Origin: Planctobacterium sp047947135
GTDB lineage: Bacteria; Pseudomonadota; Gammaproteobacteria; Enterobacterales; Alteromonadaceae
DNA length: 64,000 nt
Reading direction: 5' to 3'
Assembly: GCA_047947135.1 (NCBI GenBank)
Contig: CP170457.1
Coordinates: 1,798,001-1,862,000, forward strand
Shown here: positions 43,966 to 52,939 of the stretch, piece by piece
Numbering within the stretch: the stretch's first letter is position 1
How the letters are laid out: each line of letters opens with the position of its first letter
The notes under the pieces: model-generated
Database searches by the model: none
What the model was told of the DNA's origin: nothing
What the model saw: only the letters and a program-made list of their open reading frames with translations
Program-made: the position numbers and the translations under genes

Positions 43966-44967
43966 CTATAGATCCAGATGTAATCCGGGAACTTGAGAAA
44001 GAAAATCTTTCTGCCATATGGCGGCCATCTTATCAGCGGCGATATTGCCACCGCTGATAACGACTAAGATCGTTTGAGGTTGCTCAGGTTGCGTGTCGTT
44101 CAGCCAGTCAACTACCGCCTGCATGGTCATGGCACAGGTCGGTTCGACATGTAACTTGAGTAAGTGTTGCAACCATTGGGTCCAGTACTGAATGGCTAAC
44201 TCTGATACTTCATAAAACCCCTCGGCCATTTTGACGAAAGGAAAGGTCAAGTCACCCACAGACGGCGTTGCTGCGCCATCGGCCAGGGTTGTGGGCGCGC
44301 CGCTGAAACGCACTATTTCTCCTTTGCGACGGGATTCAGCGGCATCGTTACTGCTTAGTGGCTCGGCAGCAATCACCTGAATAGCCGGGTTTTTTGCTTT
44401 GGCGGCGACATAAGAGCCAGAAAGTAACCCCCCTCCGCCACAAGGTACCGCGACGGCATCGACCGGATCGCAGTCTTCCAGTGCTTCTACAACAGCCGTT
44501 CCCTGACCGGCCATGATATCCACATGATTAAATGGTGGTAACCATTGAATATCGGGCTGCAGCGCCGCTTGTTGCACTGCTTCATCAGCTTCTATTCGGG
44601 AATCAAATAACCGTAATTCTGCGCCGTAGGCTCGTGTCGCAGCGGCTTTTATCGTCGAGATGTTGTTGCCACCAAAAATGGTGGCGCGGATGCCAAATAG
44701 TTTGGCTGCCAGTGCCACTGCCTGTGCATGATTCCCGGAACTATTGGCCACAATATGTTGAGGCAAACGATTTTCTTCCTGCATGCGAGCGATAGCATTG
44801 ACTGCACCACGTATCTTGAATGCCCCTATTCTCTGCAGACATTCTGTTTTAAACAGGATGCGATGCCCCAACCACTCATTGAGAAGGTGAGACTCCATCA
44901 CCGGGGTACGATGGACGTACTGGGAAATGCGTCTTTGCGCTTGATAAATATCATCAATACAAATCAT
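43966..44967 (-). CDS. PLP-dependent threonine/serine dehydratase
   Basis: 333 aa from ATG 44967, whose opening MICIDDIYQAQRRISQYVHR matches the family; an upstream in-frame ATG at 45048 with AGGA near it is possible. The PLP lysine lies in CLQRIGAFKIRGA, the cofactor-phosphate loop is CGGGGLLSG, and NSSGNHAQA is the substrate motif. It should deaminate L-threonine or L-serine to a 2-oxo acid; a serine racemase role cannot be excluded. No ACT domain, so it is a catabolic-type enzyme. Confidence 0.92.
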   Translation of the reverse strand: MICIDDIYQAQRRISQYVHRTPVMESHLLNEWLGHRILFKTECLQRIGAFKIRGAVNAIARMQEENRLPQHIVANSSGNHAQAVALAAKLFGIRATIFGGNNISTIKAAATRAYGAELRLFDSRIEADEAVQQAALQPDIQWLPPFNHVDIMAGQGTAVVEALEDCDPVDAVAVPCGGGGLLSGSYVAAKAKNPAIQVIAAEPLSSNDAAESRRKGEIVRFSGAPTTLADGAATPSVGDLTFPFVKMAEGFYEVSELAIQYWTQWLQHLLKLHVEPTCAMTMQAVVDWLNDTQPEQPQTILVVISGGNIAADKMAAIWQKDFLSQVPGLHLDL

Positions 44968-45140
44968 GTGGATTGGGCACTCCGAAATCAGCTGGTTAAT
45001 TGACACTAATGACGTTGCACGTAACCATGAATATTGTCTACCGATCATGGTATCCTGTGCAGATTAGCGATACTATCGTTCCCAGATATGAAATGCTATT
45101 GAGTATTCGCATACGAGTCGAAGCAGTATAGAGAGGAAGA

Positions 45141-45962
45141 ATGTCTACGGATAAATTCGACAATATTCCCCGAATTGTTCTTGATAAAGAAGATCGGGAA
45201 GCTTTTCAGCGAGGCCGCAATACCAAATCCGGTAAGTCCCCTAAGGTTGCTCCTGAAACACCAGCAGCGGAAGCTGCTCCAGCCAATTCGAGCAATGGTA
45301 TTTGGATTTTTCTGACTTTTGTCGTGGCGTTGGGTGGTTATGGGGCGAGTTACTGGTTGTATCAACAAAACCAACAACAATTGCAAGTGCTAGGGGATGC
45401 CGAACAACGCATCGAAGAGCTGGAGCGTAAGATATCGGCGACCGGCGAAGAGTTAGATCAGTCAGCGGTTGCACTTCGAGTGCAGGTCAATGAGTTAAAA
45501 GATAAGTCTGATGTACTCTGGCAGGAAATGGATAAGCTGTGGGCATCCGCTTGGCGCCGCAACCAGACTGAAATTAAAGACCTTTCGGAAAATGTCACTA
45601 GGGGCTTTCGCGAACAGACACAAAAAATAACTGGTTTGGAGAATGACGTCAGTCTTGCTGGCACGAATATGGCGGTGATTCAGGAACAAGTAGATAAACA
45701 TAAATCTGAAGTCACAAGGCTAACCAATACCGTCAATAACGCGTTGAAAAACAGATCTAACTCCGAACAGGAGTTGAAAAAGCTAACCGATCAAATTGCC
45801 ACTTCCGCGCTACGTTTAGAGGCGTTGGCAGATCGTATTAATAAGCTGGAGCAGCTCAAACAACAGGTAGACGCACTGTCGTCGAAACCGGCTCCCACTC
45901 CGCCACCTGCGACTACCATTCGTGGTGCCTCTGGCACCGAGCAATCGCCAACAAATCCGTAG
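45141..45962 (+). CDS. Inner-membrane coiled-coil protein of unknown function
   Basis: 273 aa. A cytoplasmic N-terminus (about 1-50, with an Ala/Pro-rich stretch), one transmembrane helix (about 53-71, IWIFLTFVVALGGYGASYW), then a long coiled coil (about 75-245) and a Pro-rich tail. Topology resembles cell-envelope scaffold proteins. It is followed after 3 bp by a DUF1289 gene on the same strand. Similar genes occur in alteromonads, but no function is known to me. Confidence 0.7.
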   Translation: MSTDKFDNIPRIVLDKEDREAFQRGRNTKSGKSPKVAPETPAAEAAPANSSNGIWIFLTFVVALGGYGASYWLYQQNQQQLQVLGDAEQRIEELERKISATGEELDQSAVALRVQVNELKDKSDVLWQEMDKLWASAWRRNQTEIKDLSENVTRGFREQTQKITGLENDVSLAGTNMAVIQEQVDKHKSEVTRLTNTVNNALKNRSNSEQELKKLTDQIATSALRLEALADRINKLEQLKQQVDALSSKPAPTPPPATTIRGASGTEQSPTNP

Positions 45963-45965
45963 TCA

Positions 45966-46160
45966 ATGGATATAACACAACGTCCTATAAGCCCCTGTCA
46001 GGGGCTTTGTCGTTTTGATGACAGCGAACAATGTCTGGGGTGTTTTCGCAAGCGAGATGACATTGATAATTGGTTTTATCTGAGCGATCAGCAAAAGGTG
46101 GCCATTATTGCTGAGGTGACACCGAAAATAGCAGCAGCCAAAAAAAAGAGTGCCATCTAG
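45966..46160 (+). CDS. DUF1289 small Cys-rich protein
   Basis: A 64-aa protein with the DUF1289 pattern SPCQGLCRFDDSEQCLGCFRK, i.e. CxxxC and CxxC, followed by a Trp. The cysteines suggest an iron-sulfur or zinc site. Function unknown. It is 3 bp after the coiled-coil gene and precedes a terminator. Confidence 0.9.
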   Translation: MDITQRPISPCQGLCRFDDSEQCLGCFRKRDDIDNWFYLSDQQKVAIIAEVTPKIAAAKKKSAI

Positions 46161-46190
46161 GGCTACACGCCCTGGCACTCTCTTCTCTTT
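46147..46190 (+). terminator. Terminator after the DUF1289 gene, probably bidirectional
   Basis: AGAGTGCCA (46147-46155) pairs with TGGCACTCT (46173-46181), with inner GGG/CCC pairing and loop around CTACACG; T-rich sequence follows. It also lies downstream of the convergent S9 peptidase gene. Confidence 0.8.
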
Positions 46191-46218
46191 AAATTGTACT
46201 AACCGTTATATGTCAACT

Positions 46219-48432
46219 CTACTCTGACCGCAGCGTCCGGTCAAAGAAACGGGTAATTGTATTGTACAGATGTATACCGGTTTGTTTGCCGCGGAGACTG
46301 TGTTTCTTCCCAGGATAATCCATTGTTTCAAACGGAATGGCCAGATCCTGCAAGTGTTTATACAGCTTTGTGGAGTTGGTGAACAACACATTGTCATCTG
46401 CCATACCATGATAAATCAGCAAATCACCTTTTAGATTTTCGGCATAGGGAAAGACAGACGCAGCGTCATATGCAGCTTTATTGCTGTTTGGATTACCCAT
46501 ATAGCGCTCTGTGTAGTGAGTATCGTACAAGCGCCAATCTGTCACTGGTGCACCAGATACTCCTGCCGCGAAGTACTCCCCGGCTTTAAACATACTCATC
46601 AGTGCCATATACCCACCATAACTGTGGCCATATACCCCTATGCGTTCCTTATCAACATACGGGAAAGTTTGCAGGAATTTTACACCTGAAATCTGATCCT
46701 GAACCTCGATATCCCCCATGCGCTCATAGATGGGGTCTTCAAAGGCTTTGCCGCGGTGGTTAGAGCCGCGATTATCAATAGAAAACACCACATAACCTTT
46801 ACTTACCCAGTGCTGCATCAGCAGACCGCGGTTTCCGTACCAGCGATTTTGCACAACTTGTACGCCTGGACCCCCATAAACAAATACTATCGCAGGGTGT
46901 TTGCCTTCAATTTTCTTGGGTGTCCACATACGATAGTGCAAGGTGACATCATCCTGTGTTTTAAAGGTACCAAATTCGGGTTTTACCCAGTTTTCCTGGT
47001 ATTCAAATAAAGGGTGACCATCTTTAATCCCATTAGCGTTTATCCAGGCGAGTTGCTCCCCACTTGTGTTGTGCACACTGACCTGTGGTGGGCGATTAAT
47101 GTTGGAATAGCGGTCGACATAAATACTGGCATCCTTGGCAAAGCTGATAGTGTGGAAGCCGGCACGTTTGGATATCTTGCTGATATCACCACCGGCAAGC
47201 GGAACACTGTATAAATGCCGCTCTATTGGTGTATCCTTGCGACCGGTGAAATAAACTAAACCATTGTTTTCATCAATGGCTTCTACTTTGTCGACGACCC
47301 ATTCACCAGCAGTCAGTTGTTTTAACTGTTTCCCTTGGTCATCGATTAAATACAGGTGCTTAAAACCATCTTTTTCGGAGGCCCAGACAAAAGCGTTCTG
47401 TTTTTTTAAGAAATGCAGATCCTTGTGTAAGTTGACCCAGGTATTACTGGTTTCTGTCAGTAACTCGCGTACTTTACCATTGGCTACAGCAACCACTTTC
47501 AGCGCGGTTTCTTTCTGATTGCGCGGTTGAATCTGGAATGTGAATTTTTCACTGTCAGGCATCCATTTACCACGCGCAAAATAGATGTCCTGCTCTTCAC
47601 CGAGGTCTACCCACTGGGTTTCTTTGCTGTTGACATCGTAAATGGCCAGATTCACGGTCACGTTAGGAGTGCCTGCTGACGGATACCGCTGTTTTATCAC
47701 CTTGACATTGTCGGCATAAATTTCGGTACGGCGGACGATATCAACAGGACTCTCATCAACACGCACAAAGGCGATTTTAGTTTCATCCGGTGACCACCAG
47801 TAACCAGTCAACCTGTCCATCTCTTCCTGAGCGACAAATTCCGCCATACCGTTTTTAATATGGTCTTTTCCATCTGCCGTAACTTGTGTTTCAGCACCGG
47901 TGGCGATGTCTTTGAAATAAACATTTTGTTTACGAATGTAGGAGATGTATCGGTTTTGCGGGGATAATTTGATATCCGTTTCAAAACTTTCGGTATTCAA
48001 TATTTGCTGCGCGTTTTCATCACCCAGGCGGAAATAGTAGGCATCACCAGCAAGGGGAAAGAGTAGTGCCTTACCGTCTTCTGACCACTGATAACGCATA
48101 ATGCCTGAGCCATATTCACGTCGTCTTTCACGTCGGGCTTTTTCTTCCTCCGAGAGCTCCTCTTTTCCCTGATGCAGGTCATCGGCATCAAACAACAACT
48201 GCTTCTTACCCGAGGCGACGTTATATTCCCATAGGTCATAGCGTTCATAATCCCTTTTTTTACCCTGAATAAAAGTGATACGCTGGCCATCGGGAGAAAC
48301 TTTTAATTGATCAGGAGTACTGCCGGAGATTGCTGGTGACGCAAAGATACGTTCGATACTGATATTGGACGCCTCTTCTTGTGCGGCAACACCAAATGCG
48401 GTCAGGCAGGCGAGGATTAATCGGGTCTTCAT
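46219..48432 (-). CDS. Dipeptidyl peptidase IV-type (S9B) serine peptidase
   Basis: 737 aa with a signal peptide (to about 17), a beta-propeller DPP-IV N-terminal domain (about 30-480, including VAQEEMDRLTGYWWSPD with the Glu pair that binds the substrate N-terminus) and a C-terminal hydrolase domain. The catalytic Ser is in GVYGHSYGGYMALM, Asp in HGMADDNVLF, His near the end in GKKHSLRG. It removes X-Pro or X-Ala dipeptides from peptides, probably in the periplasm. AAGGAAG precedes ATG 48432. Confidence 0.93.
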   Translation of the reverse strand: MKTRLILACLTAFGVAAQEEASNISIERIFASPAISGSTPDQLKVSPDGQRITFIQGKKRDYERYDLWEYNVASGKKQLLFDADDLHQGKEELSEEEKARRERRREYGSGIMRYQWSEDGKALLFPLAGDAYYFRLGDENAQQILNTESFETDIKLSPQNRYISYIRKQNVYFKDIATGAETQVTADGKDHIKNGMAEFVAQEEMDRLTGYWWSPDETKIAFVRVDESPVDIVRRTEIYADNVKVIKQRYPSAGTPNVTVNLAIYDVNSKETQWVDLGEEQDIYFARGKWMPDSEKFTFQIQPRNQKETALKVVAVANGKVRELLTETSNTWVNLHKDLHFLKKQNAFVWASEKDGFKHLYLIDDQGKQLKQLTAGEWVVDKVEAIDENNGLVYFTGRKDTPIERHLYSVPLAGGDISKISKRAGFHTISFAKDASIYVDRYSNINRPPQVSVHNTSGEQLAWINANGIKDGHPLFEYQENWVKPEFGTFKTQDDVTLHYRMWTPKKIEGKHPAIVFVYGGPGVQVVQNRWYGNRGLLMQHWVSKGYVVFSIDNRGSNHRGKAFEDPIYERMGDIEVQDQISGVKFLQTFPYVDKERIGVYGHSYGGYMALMSMFKAGEYFAAGVSGAPVTDWRLYDTHYTERYMGNPNSNKAAYDAASVFPYAENLKGDLLIYHGMADDNVLFTNSTKLYKHLQDLAIPFETMDYPGKKHSLRGKQTGIHLYNTITRFFDRTLRSE

Positions 48433-48511
48433 TTTGAATGGCTTCCTTTTATATTGGATAGCAACTTATTATGCTTGATGATTGTAAGGGTATTATGGTG
48501 GCGGTGACAAT

Positions 48512-49144
48512 ATGCAGCAACAAGATAAAAGAACAGCACTGATTCTGGGGGCATCCGGATTGGTGGGCAGTGAGTTGTTACAGTTGTTATTGCAGGATGA
48601 GAGGTACCAGCAAGTCACTTGCTTTCTACGCCAACCCTTATCAGCAAAAGTGATCGACTGTCACGGTGACAAAATAGAGCCGATAGTGGTGGATTTCGAC
48701 CACCTTTCCGATTATTTATCCTATTTTTCCGTGGACCATATTTATGTTTGTCTTGGCACCACAATTAAGCAGGCAGGCTCTAAAGAAGACTTTAAACGCG
48801 TAGATTATGACTATGTGTATGCCGCCGCAACATGCGCAAGTGAAGCCGGCGCTGGCAGTTTTGTCTGGATATCATCGATTGGTGCCAACCCCTCAAGCCG
48901 CAACTTCTATCTTCGCACTAAAGGGGAATTAGAACGAGACATCAATGGGTTAGGTCAGCTACAAGCCCAATGTGTGCAACCTTCATTGTTGATAGGTAAA
49001 CGCCCGGGTTTTCGTTTGGGAGAGTGGTTAGCAATTAAGCTGCGCTATATCTATCAATGGTTATTAACAGGGCCATTAATAAAATATAAACCCATAGAAG
49101 CCTCTGAAGTTGCCCGCCTAATGATAGCAAGACAAATATGGTGA
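48512..49144 (+). CDS. NAD(P)-binding oxidoreductase of the HTATIP2/YbjT-like SDR group
   Basis: A 210-aa short-chain protein with a Rossmann start (ALILGASGLVGSELLQLLL, residues about 9-27), a conserved CLGTTIKQAGSKEDFKRVD and WISSIGANPSSRNFYLRTKGE segment with a Y..K pair. Function unknown in bacteria. The 3' end overlaps the start of trmN6 by 7 bp. Confidence 0.85.
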   Translation: MQQQDKRTALILGASGLVGSELLQLLLQDERYQQVTCFLRQPLSAKVIDCHGDKIEPIVVDFDHLSDYLSYFSVDHIYVCLGTTIKQAGSKEDFKRVDYDYVYAAATCASEAGAGSFVWISSIGANPSSRNFYLRTKGELERDINGLGQLQAQCVQPSLLIGKRPGFRLGEWLAIKLRYIYQWLLTGPLIKYKPIEASEVARLMIARQIW

Positions 49145-49887
49145 CAAGGGGGTTTCGTTGCAAGCAGTTCCAGGTGCAGCACGACAAATGCGGACAAAAA
49201 GTCACAACGGATAGTTTGCTGTTAGGGAGTTGGTGTCACATCGAAAATGTACATCACGCTTTAGACATAGGTACTGGTAGCGGCTTATTGGCGCTGATGT
49301 TGGCGCAGCGAATCGAAAATTATGCCATGGTCGATGCCATTGATATCGACGCCGCAGCGGTGGCCCAAGCCAAGGAGAATGTCAGTAACAGTCCCTGGCC
49401 AGAAAAGATCAAGGTCATACAAGCATCACTGCAAAATTACCATCCGGAACAGCTGTTCGAGCTCATTGTCTGCAATCCACCTTATTTTCCGCAGCGTCAT
49501 TATAAAAACAGTGATCACTACCAACCAGACAAGCAACGTCGACAGGCACGGGAGCAGGACTCTTTAAGCTTTTTTACACTGTGTCAGCGTGTATCCGAGC
49601 TTATTGCTGGTAAAGGGCGATTTGCCACCATTATTCCAATATCAGGCGAGTCAGATATGCTAAACGCCTTACAAAAAAACAGCTTATCTATACACCGTCT
49701 ATTGCGAGTCCGGCCGACTGCATCACAAACACCTAAATTACTGTTAATTGAGTCAGGGCCAAGCACATCGGTTGCAGAAGTGTTGGAAAAAGAGTTGGTC
49801 ATTCGTCATAGCGATAATACCTACACTCAAGAGTATCAGACTCTATGTAGAGATTTTTATCTTAACTTTCCCGGCGCCGGTAAATAA
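49138..49887 (+). CDS. trmN6: tRNA1(Val) adenine(37)-N6 methyltransferase
   Basis: A 249-aa SAM-dependent enzyme. The SAM motif is ALDIGTGSGLLALML (about 41-55) and the catalytic NPPYF lies at about residue 114. The C-terminal part contains SLSIHRLLRVRPT and LLLIESGP, as in YfiC/TrmN6. It methylates A37 of tRNA-Val. Overlap with the preceding oxidoreductase gene suggests co-transcription. Confidence 0.9.
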   Translation: MVTRGFRCKQFQVQHDKCGQKVTTDSLLLGSWCHIENVHHALDIGTGSGLLALMLAQRIENYAMVDAIDIDAAAVAQAKENVSNSPWPEKIKVIQASLQNYHPEQLFELIVCNPPYFPQRHYKNSDHYQPDKQRRQAREQDSLSFFTLCQRVSELIAGKGRFATIIPISGESDMLNALQKNSLSIHRLLRVRPTASQTPKLLLIESGPSTSVAEVLEKELVIRHSDNTYTQEYQTLCRDFYLNFPGAGK

Positions 49888-50062
49888 AGGTGGCGCGCAA
49901 CACGCCAGGATTTTTTACAGGGAATATAGTCCCGTTTAAATCGTTGTAAAAAAGACGTCATTTGAAACAAATAAATCTATCAATCCTGATCTAAATTGCT
50001 ATAGTTTAGGAAAAAAGGGACGACAACTTAAGGAAAGGTTCATCAGGTTATTGGGGGCCGAT

Positions 50063-50440
50063 ATGAGCAAAGGTTCGTTACCGAAATCCATTTCACATCT
50101 TGTGGAAACACTGCAAGTTGTGCAATTTTATCGTCGCAATATTCCTATTCAGGTGCCTAAGTTTGCGGTTTACGCCATGCTGGAAAAACCCGTATTTGAT
50201 CGCTTCATTAATCGCGAAGGACGTCGTATCGGCCTGATTAAACTGGACCGCTATCTGGTGCCCGTTATCGATCCTCTCCGCGCAGATTTGCAGGACGAAC
50301 CCAACCATGTTCTGGTTATCAGTCAGAGCAAAGGGAACAAGTTTGGCTTGTTTGGCTATCCTGCAGATGAAATTATTACTGACATAGAGCTACCGTTTTA
50401 TCATAAAGCGGTCAGGCAAATCGTACGTGACTTCGTTTGA
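50063..50440 (+). CDS. Stand-alone CheW-like domain protein, 125 aa
   Basis: The start is ATG 50063 with GGGG 7-8 bases before it; a TTG at 50051 also exists. The text GLIKLDRYLVPVIDP, followed by HVLVISQSKGNKFGLFGYPADEI, follows the CheW layout (a vPViDl strand, then a surface strand and Gly-rich turn), but the full domain is short. No chemotaxis genes are nearby. It may be a scaffold or regulator; weakly supported. Confidence 0.5.
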   Translation: MSKGSLPKSISHLVETLQVVQFYRRNIPIQVPKFAVYAMLEKPVFDRFINREGRRIGLIKLDRYLVPVIDPLRADLQDEPNHVLVISQSKGNKFGLFGYPADEIITDIELPFYHKAVRQIVRDFV

Positions 50441-50500
50441 GGATCATTGTATAGGTTGGTTTATCGAACCAATTACAATCTCAGTAGCCTGCAGATGACG

Positions 50501-52027
50501 CTACTGTTTTATTAACTCCACTCGGTACAAGTCGTCGCGTCGATCTTTTAGATTAGTCACTGTACCTTCAGCGTGCAGTATTTTTAACTTCGTCATATCA
50601 AGATCAGAAAACAACAGCATTTCGGTATTCGGTGTCGCTTCATTTAAAATTGCATCATGAGGAAATGGGAAATCTGATGGTGACAGCACCGCAGACTGAG
50701 CATATTGCACATCAAGACTTTCTACCTGAGGTAGATTGCCCACACTACCTGCGATCACCACATAACATTCATTTTCAATCGCTCGCGCCTGAGCGCACAA
50801 CCTGACTCTCAGATAACTGTTTTTGGTGTCCGTCCAGAATGGCACGAACAGTATATCAATGCCTTGTCTGGATAAAATTCTGCTTAACTCCGGAAACTCG
50901 ACATCATAGCAGATCAGGATGCCTACACGTCCGGCGTCTGTTTCGAAAACCCGTACGTCGTTGCCACCCTGCATTGCCCAATCACGGCGCTCGTGGGGAG
51001 TAATATGGATTTTGCGTTGCTCATCAATTTTACCGCTGCGATGACATAGATAAGACACATTGTAGTATTCACCGTTTTCTTCCAGTGGCATAGAGCCGGT
51101 GATGATATTGGCATTGTATTCCAATGCCATTTGCGACATGGCATCAACGATTTGTTCGGTATAGGTGGCCAGATAATGTATTGCTTCGATTTGTTGGTTG
51201 ACCTGCTTTAGCCCCATTAAAGGCATGTTAAAAAATTCAGGGAAAACGATAAAATCACTTTGGTAATCCGAGACCGTATCAACAAAGTATTCAACCTGCG
51301 CCAATAACTCTTCTAACGATTCAACTTCCCGCATTTGCCATTGTACTGAACCTACCCGTACTATCGGTTTTGGTGTGGATAGCGAGGTGGGCTGAGGTTC
51401 ATAAAGTATATTATTCCATTCCAAAAGTGTCGCGAAGCCACCAGAACGTTCATCTTCCGGTATATATTTGCGTAACAGGCGCTTCACCTGAAAATCGTTT
51501 GCCAGTTGGAAACTCAGGATGGGATCGTAAATAGAACGGTTGGCCACTTCATCAATATATTCTTGTGGCGACAGTCGTTCTGAATGCTTGTGATAGTTCG
51601 GAATGCGACCGCCCGCCAGGATGCCTTTGAGGTTATATTTTCGACAGATATCTTTTCTGGCATCATAGAGACGTCTCCCCAGTCTCAGGCCGCGGTGCGT
51701 TGAGGCGATAACGACATCCAGACCATAAATCGCATCACCTTCAGGATCGCCTTTGATATTGTCATTGCTATCGACGATATCCTGGTATGTATGTGGATTA
51801 GAGAGTTTTTGATAATCGACACGTAATGAAAACGCCAAACCTACCAGAGTCTCTCCTTCAAAAACGCCTATTTGCCCTTCCGAGAAGTCCTCAACCAGCC
51901 TTTTTAGCGTGTGCTTTGGCCATGCGCCACCTAAATCCGGGTAGGCCTCATCCATAACGGTTTTCACTTGTGAATAGTCGGACAATTTCAACGGTCTTAA
52001 AAGGATATGATGATTATTACTGGACAT
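50501..52027 (-). CDS. GNAT acetyltransferase fused to a nitrilase-superfamily amidohydrolase
   Basis: 508 aa. Residues 1-210 form a GNAT domain (ILLRPLKLSDYSQVKTVMDE, RLGRRLYDARKDI). Residues about 220-500 form a carbon-nitrogen hydrolase with catalytic Glu in FPEFFNMP, Lys in RKIHITPHE and Cys in GILICYDVEFPE. The fused pattern is known in many bacteria, but the substrate is not established. Downstream of the CheW-like gene, convergent. Confidence 0.92.
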   Translation of the reverse strand: MSSNNHHILLRPLKLSDYSQVKTVMDEAYPDLGGAWPKHTLKRLVEDFSEGQIGVFEGETLVGLAFSLRVDYQKLSNPHTYQDIVDSNDNIKGDPEGDAIYGLDVVIASTHRGLRLGRRLYDARKDICRKYNLKGILAGGRIPNYHKHSERLSPQEYIDEVANRSIYDPILSFQLANDFQVKRLLRKYIPEDERSGGFATLLEWNNILYEPQPTSLSTPKPIVRVGSVQWQMREVESLEELLAQVEYFVDTVSDYQSDFIVFPEFFNMPLMGLKQVNQQIEAIHYLATYTEQIVDAMSQMALEYNANIITGSMPLEENGEYYNVSYLCHRSGKIDEQRKIHITPHERRDWAMQGGNDVRVFETDAGRVGILICYDVEFPELSRILSRQGIDILFVPFWTDTKNSYLRVRLCAQARAIENECYVVIAGSVGNLPQVESLDVQYAQSAVLSPSDFPFPHDAILNEATPNTEMLLFSDLDMTKLKILHAEGTVTNLKDRRDDLYRVELIKQ

Positions 52028-52133
52028 AGGTACTGCCTGAATGTGTCGTTATGCTTAGAGCTTAAGTGACAAACTGACAATGTCACAAGCATTAAGGTTA
52101 GAAATATAAAGAAAGCTCTTGCTAACGTGAAAC

Positions 52134-52577
52134 TTAAATCTTCAATGTATAGTAGTCAAAGCTATCAATCTGTTTATACCCCAGTTCTTCATATAAAGAT
52201 TTCGCAGCGATGTTACTTTTAGCGGTAGCGAGTTTAATTGCCATTGCTCCATTTTTTTCTGCGAAAGCCTTCGCCGTATTCATCAGGGCCTTTGCTATGC
52301 CCTGATGGCGAGCCTGTTGCGCTACAAAAAGATCATTCAAAATATAGGTTTGCTGCATTGCGACAGAACTAAAACTCGGAAACAACTGCGTAAAACCCAG
52401 TCCTTTTTGATTTTCTGCAATGGCCAGATATATGACGGAGTCCTGTTTTTCCAATCTCTGGGCAATAAAATCTCTTGCAGCAGGGAGGTTTTTATCCTGC
52501 ATATAAAATTGCCGATATTGATCAAATAATTCCGCCGTTTGTGACAAATGTTCGTTTGTCGCCTGGACAATCTTCAT
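52134..52577 (-). CDS. GNAT-family N-acetyltransferase
   Basis: 147 aa from ATG 52577 with GGAG about 12 bases upstream; a TTG at 52595 would add six residues. Acetyl-CoA motif QQARHQGIAKALMNTAKAFA and end LYEELGYKQIDSFDYYTL are clear. Substrate unknown. Confidence 0.88.
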   Translation of the reverse strand: MKIVQATNEHLSQTAELFDQYRQFYMQDKNLPAARDFIAQRLEKQDSVIYLAIAENQKGLGFTQLFPSFSSVAMQQTYILNDLFVAQQARHQGIAKALMNTAKAFAEKNGAMAIKLATAKSNIAAKSLYEELGYKQIDSFDYYTLKI

Positions 52578-52939
52578 AGTAATAACCGTCTCCAATATCA
52601 GCTCAGATGGGTGATGGGAATACAGGTGTGTGTCTGCAAATAATGTAACTTTCAGCTCTTATTTAACACTGCAACCGACATAATATCATACTGGGTATAA
52701 GGCATTGTATGTACTTTATTTATTGTTAGTGCATGAATATTCAAATCACCATTCATTAAGTGAATAAATATATTCATAACGCAAATTTGTTTAATAAACA
52801 GTCAATTGAAAATTTCCTTTATTACTTTTTGATATAAATAAGTAATGGAAATAAATAATGTTCTATATATAATAGTTAGTGTACGAATAAATACTGTTAA
52901 ACTTAATTTCGGTGAGCGGATGTGTTTCAGAGGCAGCCG
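52578..52939. other. AT-rich divergent intergenic region
   Basis: About 360 bp between the acetyltransferase and putP. The part from about 52680 to 52900 is very AT-rich. Promoters are expected, but no gene or RNA was recognised. Confidence 0.5.
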
